Assembly (NCBI RefSeq): GCF_016735615.1
Contig: NZ_JAERSF010000004.1
Location: 186,001 to 250,000, forward strand
Length of the DNA: 64,000 nt
DNA from: Flavobacterium tagetis
Lineage (GTDB): Bacteria > Bacteroidota > Bacteroidia > Flavobacteriales > Flavobacteriaceae
Direction: 5' to 3'
The position numbers were made by a program, and so were the translations under genes. The notes under the pieces are model-generated. The model saw only the letters and a list, made by a program, of their open reading frames with translations, was not told the origin of the DNA and ran no database searches. Position 1 is the first letter of the stretch. The number at the start of each line of letters is the position of its first letter. Of this stretch, positions 43,361-52,581 are shown piece by piece.

Positions 43361-44776
43361 ATGAAAAAAAACTTTATTTTAATATTATCTTTTGTACTGC
43401 TTGCTATTGGAGCTTGTAGTAGTGATGATGAAGTGGCGCAGGCTAATGTAGTTGCTTTCGCTGCAACTTCAGTAAATTTATCTGCTGAAACAACTCCAAT
43501 CGAAATTAAATTTGCTTCTCCAACAGCTTCAGCAGGGTCGCTAACTCTGTCTTACACTGAAACTGCAGTTGCAAATGGTACAGATTACAATACAACACCA
43601 GCAATAGCTGCAAGTAAAGTAATAGTTCCTTTCGAAAAAAATGTTTCTTCGGTAACATTTACTTTTAAGAAATTAAAAGAGGCTATAGAAGGCGAAGTTA
43701 AAAATGTTGTTTTTACTATTAGCAGTGCAACTATTAATGCTGTAATTTCTGAAAACAAATCAATTCAAGTAAACTTTAACGAAACCGCTTCTTTAGGAAC
43801 GTCTTTGTCTCCAGAAGTTGGTGGGCCAATGGAACCAAATCAAGTTTATATTGATTTAAGTAGTGGAAAAATGACTTCTGCCTTACGTAATTCTTGGGAT
43901 CTAGGATTTTACTCTGGTTCAGAATTTAGAGTAGTGTTAAACAGCTCAGTTAAAATGGCTGCAAAAAAACTTGAAACAAGCAATATTGATGAGGTTCAGG
44001 TAGCTGATGAAACGATGATTATTTCTCAAGGAACTGGGTTTTCTTCTCAAGTTGATGACTCAGCTGGTGATATTACAAAAACAGCAATTGCTGAAGTATC
44101 TGCAACTGATTCTGAAAATAAAGTTTATTTAGTTTATTTAGGAAATAAACCGGCAGATGTAGCTCCAGTTTTAGGAAAAGAAGGTGCAGTGGGAGGAGCA
44201 ACAAGAGGATGGAAAAAAATTAGAGTTTTAAAAAGTGGAAATGACTATAAAATTCAATATGCTAATATTGATGCAACAACACACCAAGAAGTTGTTGTTG
44301 CTAAAAATTCTGCTTATAACTTTACTTTCTTTAGTTTGCTAGATAATAAAACGGTTAGCGTTGAACCACAAAAGGCACAATGGGATCTTAATTTTACAAC
44401 CTTTGTTAATGTGATTCCTTATGCAGGGTCTACAGTGCCATATTTCTACCCCGATTATGTAGTTAATAATGTAAAAGGAGGAGCACAAACTTACCAAGTG
44501 TTAGTAACGGCGACAACGACATATGAGAACTTTACATTGGCTAATGTTGAAACGGCTAAGTTTACTGCGGACCAAAGAAATATTGGTTCAAACTGGAGAG
44601 GTACTTCTGCTACAGGACCAAACGGAGATATTATAACTCAGTTTGTTTTAAAAACCGATCGATTCTTTGTTGTAAAAGATCCAGCAGGAAATGTATACAA
44701 AATGAAATTTACAGGTGGAGCAAAAGCAGATTTAGAAAGAGGACATCCATCATTCCAATATGCTATCTTAAAATAA
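43361..44776 (+). CDS. HmuY-family heme-binding lipoprotein
   Basis: 471 residues with lipobox AIGACSSDD (Cys19). An N-terminal Ig-like beta domain (about 30-140) precedes the HmuY domain (about 160-471). Typical features are DLSSGKM..LRNSWDLGFYSGSEFRV, GWKKIRVLKSGNDYKIQYA, AQWDLNFTTF and RNIGSNWRGT. HmuY proteins take heme on the cell surface and pass it to the TonB receptor encoded just upstream. This copy is longer than Porphyromonas HmuY because of the extra N-terminal domain. The heme ligands cannot be assigned by eye. Confidence 0.9.
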   Translation: MKKNFILILSFVLLAIGACSSDDEVAQANVVAFAATSVNLSAETTPIEIKFASPTASAGSLTLSYTETAVANGTDYNTTPAIAASKVIVPFEKNVSSVTFTFKKLKEAIEGEVKNVVFTISSATINAVISENKSIQVNFNETASLGTSLSPEVGGPMEPNQVYIDLSSGKMTSALRNSWDLGFYSGSEFRVVLNSSVKMAAKKLETSNIDEVQVADETMIISQGTGFSSQVDDSAGDITKTAIAEVSATDSENKVYLVYLGNKPADVAPVLGKEGAVGGATRGWKKIRVLKSGNDYKIQYANIDATTHQEVVVAKNSAYNFTFFSLLDNKTVSVEPQKAQWDLNFTTFVNVIPYAGSTVPYFYPDYVVNNVKGGAQTYQVLVTATTTYENFTLANVETAKFTADQRNIGSNWRGTSATGPNGDIITQFVLKTDRFFVVKDPAGNVYKMKFTGGAKADLERGHPSFQYAILK

Positions 44777-44820
44777 ATTCATAGATGAAAAAATCTAAAG
44801 ATTATAAAGAATATTTCATT

Positions 44821-44857
44821 TTAACTTAAAAATGCTTCGGCATTAAAATTTAGTTAA
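44821..44857 (+). other. UUCG-capped hairpin after the hmuY-like gene
   Basis: AATGC TTCG GCATT forms a short stem with the very stable C(UUCG)G loop. TTAACT and AGTTAA can extend it. It is not followed directly by a T-run. It could protect the 3' end of the transcript. Confidence 0.5.
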
Positions 44858-44893
44858 TCATTAGCTTTGTTTTTTTTATTTTTTTTTTTTGAT

Positions 44894-44927
44894 AAAGAGG
44901 TTAGGATTTTTCTAACCTCTTTTTTTT
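44894..44927 (+). terminator. terminator of the heme operon
   Basis: The stem AAAGAGGTTAG / CTAACCTCTTT is followed by a T-run. Confidence 0.9.
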
Positions 44928-44971
44928 GTTCTACTTTCTTGTTAAAATGAAACAGAAACAAAATGTTATTC

Positions 44972-44979
44972 TATCTTTG
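44972..44979 (+). promoter_or_regulatory. -7 box of the SGNH-MBOAT operon
   Basis: TATCTTTG, about 83 bases before the GTG start at 45063. No well-spaced TTG. Confidence 0.5.
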
Positions 44980-45062
44980 CACAAATTTTTTCTGCAATAA
45001 GTTAACAGTTATTTAATTGGTTTAATTTTTGAACGCAGTCCTTCATATTTTATAATTATTAA

Positions 45063-46541
45063 GTGAATACAAAATCTTATTTTTTTCAGTCTTTTGCAAT
45101 CGTGGCTTTAGCGTTGGTTGCTTTTATTGGGTTTAAACAAATCCTTCCAGACAAAATATTTTCTGAGAGTAAGTTAGATTCTAAAAATATATTGATAGAC
45201 AGTTTGCTATTAGAATCTGTTGCAGAAGATTCACTATCGCTAGATAAAGATAGTATCGCAAAAAGCGAGGAAGCACTAAGCGGGCAGAAAATTGTTTTTG
45301 ATGAAACAGAAGGAATCGAGTTTCCTGCTGAAACATTCGAAAACTACAAAGGATATCAATACCTGATTTCTTTCTATGAGAAATTGTATCAGCTAGAAAA
45401 AAATCCACAAAACAAAGTTAGAATTGCTTACTACGGAGATTCTATGACCGATGGAGATTTAATCGTACAAGACGTTCGTACTAATTATCAGGAACGTTTT
45501 GGTGGAAACGGTGTTGGTTTTGTTTCTATTACTTCAGAATCTGCTGCTTCAAGAGGTTCTGTAAAATCATCTTATTCTAAAAACTGGAAAACGCAGTCTT
45601 ACTTAAATGTAAAAAGGCCAACAAGTCCTTTTGGAGTTAACGGACATGTGTTTTTTGCAAATGACAAATCCAATTCAACTTGGGTTCAGTATGAAGCTGG
45701 ACTTAACAAATATTCTACTTCTTTAGATAATGCAACGTTATTTTATGGACGTTCATCTAAAGTAGGAAAAGTGAATTTTATTATAGGGAAAGATACACTT
45801 AAGAAAAGTCTTTCTCCGAATAATTTAGTGAACACCTTAAAAGTTTCATCTGGAAGTTTAAAAGCTTTCAAAGCAAACTTTGTTCAAGCAGATTCTATTC
45901 CGATTTACGGATTTAATTTTGATAACGGAAGTGGAGTTCATGTTGATAATTTCTCCCAAAGAGGAAATTCTGGACTTCCAATTTCGATGTTCAATGCAGA
46001 TGTAATGAGAGCTTTCAATAATAGTTTAAAATATGATTTGATTATTCTTCATTACGGAACCAACGTTTTAAATTACGGAACTAAAAATTATTCTTGGTAT
46101 GAAAAAGGAATGACTAAAACCGTAAATAAAATAAAAGAATCTTTTCCAGGAGTTTCAATTTTAATTGTTTCTACTGCTGATAAATCGACGAAATATGATT
46201 TGGAAATGAAAACCGATTCTGCTGTAGTTCCTCTTATGAAGGCGCAAAAGCATTATGCGCTGGAAGCACAAGCTGGGTTTGTGAATTTATATACTCTTAT
46301 GGGAGGAGATGGCTCTATGATCAAATGGGTAGATGAGACTCCAGCAAAAGCAAATAAAGATTATACCCACTTTAACCAACGAGGTGCAAAAGCAATTGGT
46401 AATTTGCTATACGGACAGTTGAATAAAGGATACGAAGAATATAAAGTGCTCAGAGAAAAAAGAGATGCTGAAGGAACTAAGCCTAAACCAGTAAGAAAAG
46501 CCAGACCCGATTCCGTTTCAGTAACAAAAGACAGTGTATGA
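45063..46541 (+). CDS. SGNH-family hydrolase/acyltransferase, membrane-anchored
   Basis: 492 residues from a GTG start, which keeps a full N-terminal membrane anchor (SFAIVALALVAFIGF, about 10-24). The SGNH core has block I AYYGDSMTDGD (nucleophile Ser127), an LHYGTNVLNYGT block III Asn and a late DYTHFNQRGAKAIG block V His. A basic, Pro-containing tail ends the protein. In MBOAT operons such proteins transfer acetyl groups onto a surface glycan. The stop overlaps the next start by 4 bases (ATGA). Confidence 0.88.
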   Translation: MNTKSYFFQSFAIVALALVAFIGFKQILPDKIFSESKLDSKNILIDSLLLESVAEDSLSLDKDSIAKSEEALSGQKIVFDETEGIEFPAETFENYKGYQYLISFYEKLYQLEKNPQNKVRIAYYGDSMTDGDLIVQDVRTNYQERFGGNGVGFVSITSESAASRGSVKSSYSKNWKTQSYLNVKRPTSPFGVNGHVFFANDKSNSTWVQYEAGLNKYSTSLDNATLFYGRSSKVGKVNFIIGKDTLKKSLSPNNLVNTLKVSSGSLKAFKANFVQADSIPIYGFNFDNGSGVHVDNFSQRGNSGLPISMFNADVMRAFNNSLKYDLIILHYGTNVLNYGTKNYSWYEKGMTKTVNKIKESFPGVSILIVSTADKSTKYDLEMKTDSAVVPLMKAQKHYALEAQAGFVNLYTLMGGDGSMIKWVDETPAKANKDYTHFNQRGAKAIGNLLYGQLNKGYEEYKVLREKRDAEGTKPKPVRKARPDSVSVTKDSV

Positions 46542-47959
46542 TAAATAAACTTATTCTTTTCTCTTGTTGTCTTTTTTTTGCAACAAATGAAAAAACTCCA
46601 AAAACAGATTTAGATCCAACACCAAAAAGTATGATTCAAAAAGCAGATACAGCAGCAATTTATGCTCCTTCTGATGGTCAGATTTATAATGCTAAAGCGT
46701 TAACCGATTTTTTTCAGAAACTGGAAGAAAATGAAGATAAGAAGAATCAGAAAATCAATATTGTACATATTGGAGATTCTCATATTCAAGGTGATTTGAT
46801 GACCAATGAAATCAGAAAAAAACTGCAGCAGAAATTTGGTAATGCAGGACGCGGTTTAGTATTTCCGTATCAATTGGCTAAAACAAATGGTTCTTACAAC
46901 GAGCGTTTCAAATCGAATAGAGTTTGGGAAAGTTATAGAAATATTCACCCAGTTAAAAATTGTCCGATTGGGTTAAGTGGAATTGGACTTTGGAGAGATT
47001 CCGGCGGATTTGTTGTAGAAATGAACGTAAAAGATCTGTCTTATAAATTCAATACAATAAAACTTATTACGCCCCAAAATCAGAATATGTTTGATTTAGC
47101 TATTTCGTCTAAAATCAACTCCATTCAGACCACAGAGCCCAAAGTAATTACACATAAAATTAAAAAAGGCGAAGTACTTGGGACCATTGCAGACAAATAC
47201 AATGTTTCGATTGCAGAAATTAAAAGAGACAATCATTTAAAATCTAACAATATCCGAGCGGGAAGAACTTTAAGAATTGCAACAAAGGAAACTAGACAAA
47301 AGACCATTTCGATGTCAGAGTTTGTCCCCTTGGCAATAAAATCAGATTCATATTCGCACTATTATAATTCCGAAAATGCTTTAAGTCGAATTTTCTTGAT
47401 TCCGAGCAAAGATGCAAAAGATTACGAGTTAAACGGAATTATTTTAGAAAAAGATACTCCAGGAATTATATACAGCGGAATTGGAGTGAACGGAGCTAAA
47501 TATTCTGATTACAACAAATATCCGTTATTCTTTGATCAGTTAAAATCATTGCATCCAGATTTACTGGTTTTCTCTTTAGGAACAAATGAAAGTTACGATC
47601 ACTTAGATGCTAATAATTATATCAAAGAACTAAGAGAGTTTATTCGCAATATAAGAGCACAGAAAATAGATGCGCCAATTATTGTAATGACGCCGCCACC
47701 ATCTTTACTAAGAAGAAAGCCCAATACTTATATTGATGATTATGCAAAACAAATTATAGATATAGCCCAGAAAGACGGTTTTGCAGTTTGGGATTTGTAC
47801 GACGAATTTGGAGGTATGAGTGGCATAAGACAATTAAAAGTACAAGGATTAATTGGGCCAGACTGGGTTCATTATTCCAAAAAAGGATACGAGAAACAGG
47901 GAGATTTGTTTACTCAGGCATTTTTGAGATCATACGATAATTTTAAATCAAAGAAGTAA
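46538..47959 (+). CDS. SGNH-family hydrolase with inserted LysM domain
   Basis: 473 residues with an N-terminal hydrophobic export signal (LILFSCCLFFA). Block I is VHIGDSHIQGD, followed by a LysM domain at about 202-247 (HKIKKGEVLGTIADKYNVS ... NIRAGRTLRI). Then come block III SLGTNESYD and block V DWVHYSKKGYEKQG. LysM binds GlcNAc-containing glycans, usually peptidoglycan, so this enzyme may work at the wall. It is the second SGNH protein in the operon and shares the general plan of the first, so the pair may act as partners on one substrate. Confidence 0.88.
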   Translation: MINKLILFSCCLFFATNEKTPKTDLDPTPKSMIQKADTAAIYAPSDGQIYNAKALTDFFQKLEENEDKKNQKINIVHIGDSHIQGDLMTNEIRKKLQQKFGNAGRGLVFPYQLAKTNGSYNERFKSNRVWESYRNIHPVKNCPIGLSGIGLWRDSGGFVVEMNVKDLSYKFNTIKLITPQNQNMFDLAISSKINSIQTTEPKVITHKIKKGEVLGTIADKYNVSIAEIKRDNHLKSNNIRAGRTLRIATKETRQKTISMSEFVPLAIKSDSYSHYYNSENALSRIFLIPSKDAKDYELNGIILEKDTPGIIYSGIGVNGAKYSDYNKYPLFFDQLKSLHPDLLVFSLGTNESYDHLDANNYIKELREFIRNIRAQKIDAPIIVMTPPPSLLRRKPNTYIDDYAKQIIDIAQKDGFAVWDLYDEFGGMSGIRQLKVQGLIGPDWVHYSKKGYEKQGDLFTQAFLRSYDNFKSKK

Positions 47960-47960
47960 G

Positions 47961-49643
47961 TTGACAGCAATAGATAGCATTAATAATTGGTTCATTCAAA
48001 ATTTTGGTGCAATTACAATAGAACAAGTTAAAAGTTGGTTCGTTTATAATGAAGATGAAAAACTTTTATTCAATACCGGTTTATTCCTAGGATTATTTTT
48101 GGTTTTCTATTTTGTGTATGGTTTTTTACGCAAAACATTTTATTTGAGATTAACGTATGTTATTCTCTTTTCACTTTTCTTTTATTATAAATCTAGCGGA
48201 ATTTACTTTTTGCTGTTATTACTATCGTCAGTTGTAGATTATGGTTTAAGCCAAATTATTTACAGAGAAAGTAGAAACAGCGTTAAGAAGTTTTATTTGG
48301 TGATAAGTGTTATTTTGAACTTAGCACTTTTAGGCTATTTCAAATATATGAACTTTTTGATCGTGACATACAACGATATGTTTCATGGTAATTTTGCACT
48401 TCATAATGTTTTTCTTCCTGTTGGAATTTCGTTTTATACGTTCCAATCTATGAGTTATATTATTGAGATCTATAGAGAAGAAATTAAACCGACAAAAAAT
48501 TACATCGAATATTTATTCTTCGTGTCATTCTTCCCTCAATTAGTTGCGGGACCAATTGTACGTGCGAAAGACTTTTTGCCTCAGATTTATCAAAAATTAA
48601 ACTTGACAAAACAAGACGTAAACAATGCCTTGTTTTTGATTATTGGAGGATTAATTAAGAAAACCGTAATCTCAAATTACATATCAGTAAACTTCGTTGA
48701 CCGTGTTTTTGATACGCCAATGAGTTATACTTCTTTCGAAAATTTAATGGCTTCGTATGGATATGCCATTCAGATTTACTGTGATTTCTCTGGATATTCA
48801 GACATGGCAATTGGTATTGCATTATTGCTTGGATTTAAATTGCCAGTCAACTTTAGAACTCCATACAAATCGACTTCGATTACCGATTTCTGGAGAAGAT
48901 GGCATATTTCGCTTTCGACTTGGTTAAAAGACTTTTTATACATTTCGATTGGAGGAAATCGAGAAGGATCTTTCGCGGGATATTTATTCCCAAGTTTATT
49001 TTTCTTCGGATTGTTGCTTTGGGGAATGTCTTGTTATAATGAGAGTGTAATTCCGCTTGTCATTGCAGGAATCAGTATTTTGATTTTCGCTTTATCATTT
49101 TTACTTTCAAGCAAAATAAAACAAACACTAGTAACCAATTTCAATTTGTTTACTACAATGCTTTTAGGTGGTTTGTGGCATGGAGCAGGAGCACAATTTA
49201 TAGTTTGGGGAGCACTTCACGGATTAGCTTTAGCGGTTCATAAAATATTCATGGAATTTTTTCCTTCGAAGAAAGATAAAAGCCCTAATTTTTTGTGGAG
49301 ATTTTTCTCAATCGTGATCACTTTTCATTTTGTAGTTTTCTGCTGGATTTTCTTCAGAGCAAGAGATTTCGAAACAGCTTTGCAAGTAATTAATAATATT
49401 GGACAATTGACTTTCGAACCAGAACTTTGGAAAACAATTGTATTAGGTTACAAAAATGTTTTCGGATTAATGTTGTTCGGTTATGTTTGGCATTTCTTGC
49501 CAGAATCATTCACCAACGGAATGAAATCGGTTTTCGATAAAACGCCATTATTAGTAAAAGCCATAATTCTAGGATTCGTTTACTGGATTGTTTATGCAAC
49601 AGCAGTTGCAGGTTCGCAGCCATTTATTTATTTCCAGTTCTAG
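47961..49643 (+). CDS. MBOAT-family O-acyltransferase
   Basis: 560 residues from a TTG start one base after the previous stop. No ATG is near and the N-terminal residues fit the family. It has many membrane helices. AlgI/DltB-like signatures are FLPVGISFYTFQSMSYIIE, FVSFFPQLVAGPIVRA, FCDFSGYSDMAIG-like YCDFSGYSDMAIG, FWRRWHISLSTWLKDFLYI and GGLWHGAGAQFIVWGALHG with the catalytic His. It moves acetyl groups across the membrane to the SGNH partner proteins encoded upstream. Confidence 0.93.
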   Translation: MTAIDSINNWFIQNFGAITIEQVKSWFVYNEDEKLLFNTGLFLGLFLVFYFVYGFLRKTFYLRLTYVILFSLFFYYKSSGIYFLLLLLSSVVDYGLSQIIYRESRNSVKKFYLVISVILNLALLGYFKYMNFLIVTYNDMFHGNFALHNVFLPVGISFYTFQSMSYIIEIYREEIKPTKNYIEYLFFVSFFPQLVAGPIVRAKDFLPQIYQKLNLTKQDVNNALFLIIGGLIKKTVISNYISVNFVDRVFDTPMSYTSFENLMASYGYAIQIYCDFSGYSDMAIGIALLLGFKLPVNFRTPYKSTSITDFWRRWHISLSTWLKDFLYISIGGNREGSFAGYLFPSLFFFGLLLWGMSCYNESVIPLVIAGISILIFALSFLLSSKIKQTLVTNFNLFTTMLLGGLWHGAGAQFIVWGALHGLALAVHKIFMEFFPSKKDKSPNFLWRFFSIVITFHFVVFCWIFFRARDFETALQVINNIGQLTFEPELWKTIVLGYKNVFGLMLFGYVWHFLPESFTNGMKSVFDKTPLLVKAIILGFVYWIVYATAVAGSQPFIYFQF

Positions 49644-49665
49644 AAAGATATAGCCGCAAAGGCAT

Positions 49666-49701
49666 AAAGGCGCAAAGGTTTTTATTTTTTGCGCCTTTTT
49701 T
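49666..49701 (+). terminator. terminator of the SGNH-MBOAT operon
   Basis: The stem AAAGGCGCAAA / TTTGCGCCTTT is followed by a T-run. The preceding GCCGCAAAGGCATAAAGGCG is itself a short repeat. Confidence 0.85.
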
Positions 49702-49708
49702 GTTTATA

Positions 49709-49805
49709 GCCACAGATTAAAAGGATTGAAAGATTTTTTAAAATCTGCTAAAATCTTTTTAAATCTGCGAGAAACAAAAACTTTGTGTCTTAGTGCCTTC
49801 GTGGC
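49709..49805. repeat. intergenic repeat, GCCACAGATT family
   Basis: Begins GCCACAGATTAAAAGGATT and ends CCTTCGTGGC. The interior holds AAAATCTGCTAAAATC / AAATCTGCGAG direct repeats. Related to the elements at 888, 2014 and 59255. Confidence 0.6.
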
Positions 49806-49826
49806 AAAATTGCATTCAAATAAAAA

Positions 49827-49857
49827 TTGCCTGAAATATCTAATTAGATTATCTTTG
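49827..49857 (+). promoter_or_regulatory. promoter of ffh
   Basis: TTG (49827-49829), 20 bases, TATCTTTG (49850-49857), 22 bases before the ATG at 49880. Confidence 0.7.
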
Positions 49858-49879
49858 CACTTCATATAAAGAAAATGAT

Positions 49880-51244
49880 ATGTTTGATAATTTAAGTGAT
49901 AAGTTAGATAAAGCGTTCCATATATTAAAAGGACACGGTAAAATTACAGAAGTAAACGTTGCCGATACTTTAAAAGAAGTTCGTCGTGCGTTACTTGATG
50001 CCGATGTTAACTTTAAAATTGCTAAAGATTTTACTGCAAGAGTAAAAGACAAAGCAATTGGTCAGGATGTATTAACAACATTACAGCCAGGACAATTATT
50101 GGTTAAGTTAGTAAAAGACGAACTTACCGAATTAATGGGTGGAGATGTTGCTGGTGTGAACCTTTCTGGAAATCCAACAGTTATTTTGATGTCTGGACTT
50201 CAAGGTTCTGGTAAAACGACTTTCTCTGGAAAATTAGCAAACTTCTTAAAAACAAAGAAAAATAAGAAACCACTTCTTGTAGCTTGTGATATCTACCGTC
50301 CAGCGGCGATTAATCAGCTTCATGTTGTGGGAGATCAAATAGGTGTTGAGGTTTACTCAGAACCAGAAAATAAAAATCCTGTAGAAATTGCTCAAAATGC
50401 AATTAAACATGCTAAAGCAAACGGATTCAATGTTGTTATCGTCGATACAGCTGGACGTTTGGCGGTAGATCAGGAAATGATGGACGAGATTGCACGTGTT
50501 CACAAAGCAATTCAGCCACAAGAAACATTGTTCGTTGTAGACTCTATGACAGGACAAGACGCTGTAAACACAGCAAAAGCTTTCAACGATATCTTGAACT
50601 TTGATGGAGTTATCTTAACGAAATTAGACGGTGATACTCGTGGTGGAGCTGCACTTTCAATCAAATCGATTGTAAACAAACCAATTAAATTTGTTGGTAC
50701 TGGAGAAAAAATGGAAGCAATTGATGTTTTCTATCCAGAACGTATGGCTGAGCGTATCTTAGGAATGGGAGACGTTGTGTCTCTTGTTGAAAGAGCTCAG
50801 GAACAATTTGACGAAGAAGAAGCTAGAAAACTTCAAAAGAAAATCGCTAAAAACGAGTTTGGTTTTGATGACTTCTTAACGCAGATTCAGCAAGTAAAGA
50901 AAATGGGTAATATGAAAGACTTGGTTGGAATGATACCAGGTGCTTCAAAAGCGATGAAAGATGTTGAAATTGAAGACGACGCTTTCAAACATATCGAAGC
51001 GATCATTTATTCGATGACGCCTGGAGAAAGAAGCAAACCAGCCATTATCGACGTAAAAAGAAAAGCCAGAATCGCTAAAGGTTCGGGAACAAAAGTCGAG
51101 CAAGTAAATCAGCTGATGAAGCAGTTTGACCAAATGAGCAAGATGATGAAGATGATGCAAGGCCCAGGCGGAAAAAATCTGATGAAAATGATGGGAGGTA
51201 TGAAAGGGATGCCGGGTGGTATGCCAGGAGGAATGCCGAAATAA
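49880..51244 (+). CDS. ffh: signal recognition particle protein Ffh
   Basis: The SRP54 GTPase that binds signal sequences on ribosomes and docks with FtsY. 454 residues. N domain 1-90. G domain with G1 GLQGSGKTTFSGKLA, ACDIYRPAA, G3 DTAGRLAVDQ and G4 TKLDGDTRGG. Met-rich M domain from about 325 (KMGNMKDLVGMIPG, KMMKMMQGPGGKN) ending in GMPGGMPGGMPK. Complete, single gene. The 4.5S RNA gene is not in the window. Confidence 0.97.
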   Translation: MFDNLSDKLDKAFHILKGHGKITEVNVADTLKEVRRALLDADVNFKIAKDFTARVKDKAIGQDVLTTLQPGQLLVKLVKDELTELMGGDVAGVNLSGNPTVILMSGLQGSGKTTFSGKLANFLKTKKNKKPLLVACDIYRPAAINQLHVVGDQIGVEVYSEPENKNPVEIAQNAIKHAKANGFNVVIVDTAGRLAVDQEMMDEIARVHKAIQPQETLFVVDSMTGQDAVNTAKAFNDILNFDGVILTKLDGDTRGGAALSIKSIVNKPIKFVGTGEKMEAIDVFYPERMAERILGMGDVVSLVERAQEQFDEEEARKLQKKIAKNEFGFDDFLTQIQQVKKMGNMKDLVGMIPGASKAMKDVEIEDDAFKHIEAIIYSMTPGERSKPAIIDVKRKARIAKGSGTKVEQVNQLMKQFDQMSKMMKMMQGPGGKNLMKMMGGMKGMPGGMPGGMPK

Positions 51245-51245
51245 T

Positions 51246-51379
51246 AAAAAGAGTTTCAAGTTTAAGGTTTCAAGTTAAGAGACCAAAACTTGAAACTTTT
51301 TCACTTAAATATATTAAGAGTTTCGTTTTAACGTGAACTTGAAACCTGAAACAAAAATTAAAACCTGAAACAACACACA
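51246..51379. repeat. TTTCAAGTT repeat block, includes the ffh terminator
   Basis: Direct copies of GTTTCAAGTT (51252, 51271) face inverted copies AACTTGAAAC (51288, 51335). One pair forms AAAAAGAGTTTCAAGTT / AACTTGAAACTTTTT, which acts as a terminator. Two GAAACCTGAAAC-like units follow before folD. Confidence 0.65.
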
Positions 51380-52267
51380 ATGCAGCTACTAGACGGTAAA
51401 AAAACATCTAACGACATTAAAAACGAAATTGCAATCGAGGTTCAATCTATTAAAGCTGCTGGAGGAAAAGTACCTCATTTGGCAGCCGTTTTAGTGGGTA
51501 ATAACGGAGCAAGTTTAACTTACGTAGGAAGTAAAGTAAAATCATGCCAAGAGATCGGATTTGATTCAACTTTAGTTGCTTTACCAGAAACTATTACAGA
51601 AGACGAATTATTGGCTAAAATTAAAGAATTAAACGAAGATGATAACCTTGATGGATACATCGTTCAGTTGCCGTTGCCAAAACATATCGATGAGCAAAAA
51701 ATCTTATTAGCAATCGATCCAGACAAAGACGTTGATGGATTTCACCCAACTAACTTCGGAAGAATGGCTTTAGAGATGGAAAGTTTTATTCCAGCAACTC
51801 CATTTGGAATTATGGAATTGTTAGAGCGTTACAAAGTGGAAACTTCAGGAAAACATACTGTTGTTATTGGTAGAAGCCATATCGTAGGACGTCCAATGAG
51901 TATCTTAATGAGTCGTAAAGGAAACCCTGGAGATTCGACAGTTACATTAACTCACAGCCGTACTAAAGACTTGGCAGAATTCACTAAAAATGCCGATATC
52001 ATTATCACAGCTTTGGGAGTTCCAGAATTCTTAAAAGCCGATATGGTAAAAGAAGGAGTAACTGTTATCGACGTTGGAATTACTCGTGTAGATGATGCTT
52101 CAAATCCAAAAGGATACGTTATTAAAGGAGATGTTGATTTTGACGGAGTAAGCAAAAAAGCATCGTTCATTACGCCAGTTCCAGGTGGAGTAGGACCAAT
52201 GACAATTGCGATGTTACTTAAAAATACACTTTTAGCTCGTAAAATGAGAAGCGCAAGAAACAAATAA
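51380..52267 (+). CDS. folD: methylenetetrahydrofolate dehydrogenase / cyclohydrolase
   Basis: Bifunctional folate enzyme that interconverts 5,10-methylene- and 10-formyl-tetrahydrofolate with NADP. 295 residues. Signatures are the catalytic Tyr-Lys region LTYVGSKVKSCQEIGF, DGYIVQLPLPKHID, the NADP loop VVIGRSHIVGRPMSIL and TPVPGGVGPMTIAMLL. Complete, single gene, ends at a terminator. Confidence 0.97.
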   Translation: MQLLDGKKTSNDIKNEIAIEVQSIKAAGGKVPHLAAVLVGNNGASLTYVGSKVKSCQEIGFDSTLVALPETITEDELLAKIKELNEDDNLDGYIVQLPLPKHIDEQKILLAIDPDKDVDGFHPTNFGRMALEMESFIPATPFGIMELLERYKVETSGKHTVVIGRSHIVGRPMSILMSRKGNPGDSTVTLTHSRTKDLAEFTKNADIIITALGVPEFLKADMVKEGVTVIDVGITRVDDASNPKGYVIKGDVDFDGVSKKASFITPVPGGVGPMTIAMLLKNTLLARKMRSARNK

Positions 52268-52288
52268 AATTGCATCAAAATATAATAC

Positions 52289-52317
52289 AAAGCCTGTTCA
52301 GATGAACAGGCTTTTTT
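52289..52317 (+). terminator. terminator of folD
   Basis: The perfect stem AAAGCCTGTTCA / TGAACAGGCTTT with a 2-base centre is followed by a T-run. Confidence 0.92.
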
Positions 52318-52334
52318 ATGGAATTAGCTTAAAA

Positions 52335-52495
52335 TTTTTAAACACATAGAAACATAAAATTTGAATTCTAAAAAAGAATACAAAAAGAGAAACAAATTTC
52401 TTCCACATGGTAATTCTGTTTCTAGCTATGTTTGTTTCAATAAGTGAAACGCCTTTTCAACACATAGAATATCTATGTTTCTATGTGTTTAAAAA
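52335..52495. repeat. 161-base element with perfect 22-base inverted ends
   Basis: The arms 52335-52356 and 52474-52495 are exact reverse complements (core AAACACATAGAAACATA). The interior is AT-rich and non-coding and includes another partial arm copy (ACACATAGAA at 52460-52469). It resembles a MITE or a dispersed intergenic repeat. No target duplication is obvious. Confidence 0.7.
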
Positions 52496-52548
52496 CCATT
52501 TTAATATATTATTAATAGTTTAAACTTTCGGTTCTTAAAAATAAAGGA

Positions 52549-52556
52549 TACTTTTG
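52549..52556 (+). promoter_or_regulatory. -7 box of the CorA-type gene
   Basis: TACTTTTG, 109 bases before the CorA start, so a leader of about 105 bases is transcribed. Confidence 0.6.
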
Positions 52557-52581
52557 CACCACTTAAAAAACACTTCTCCAA

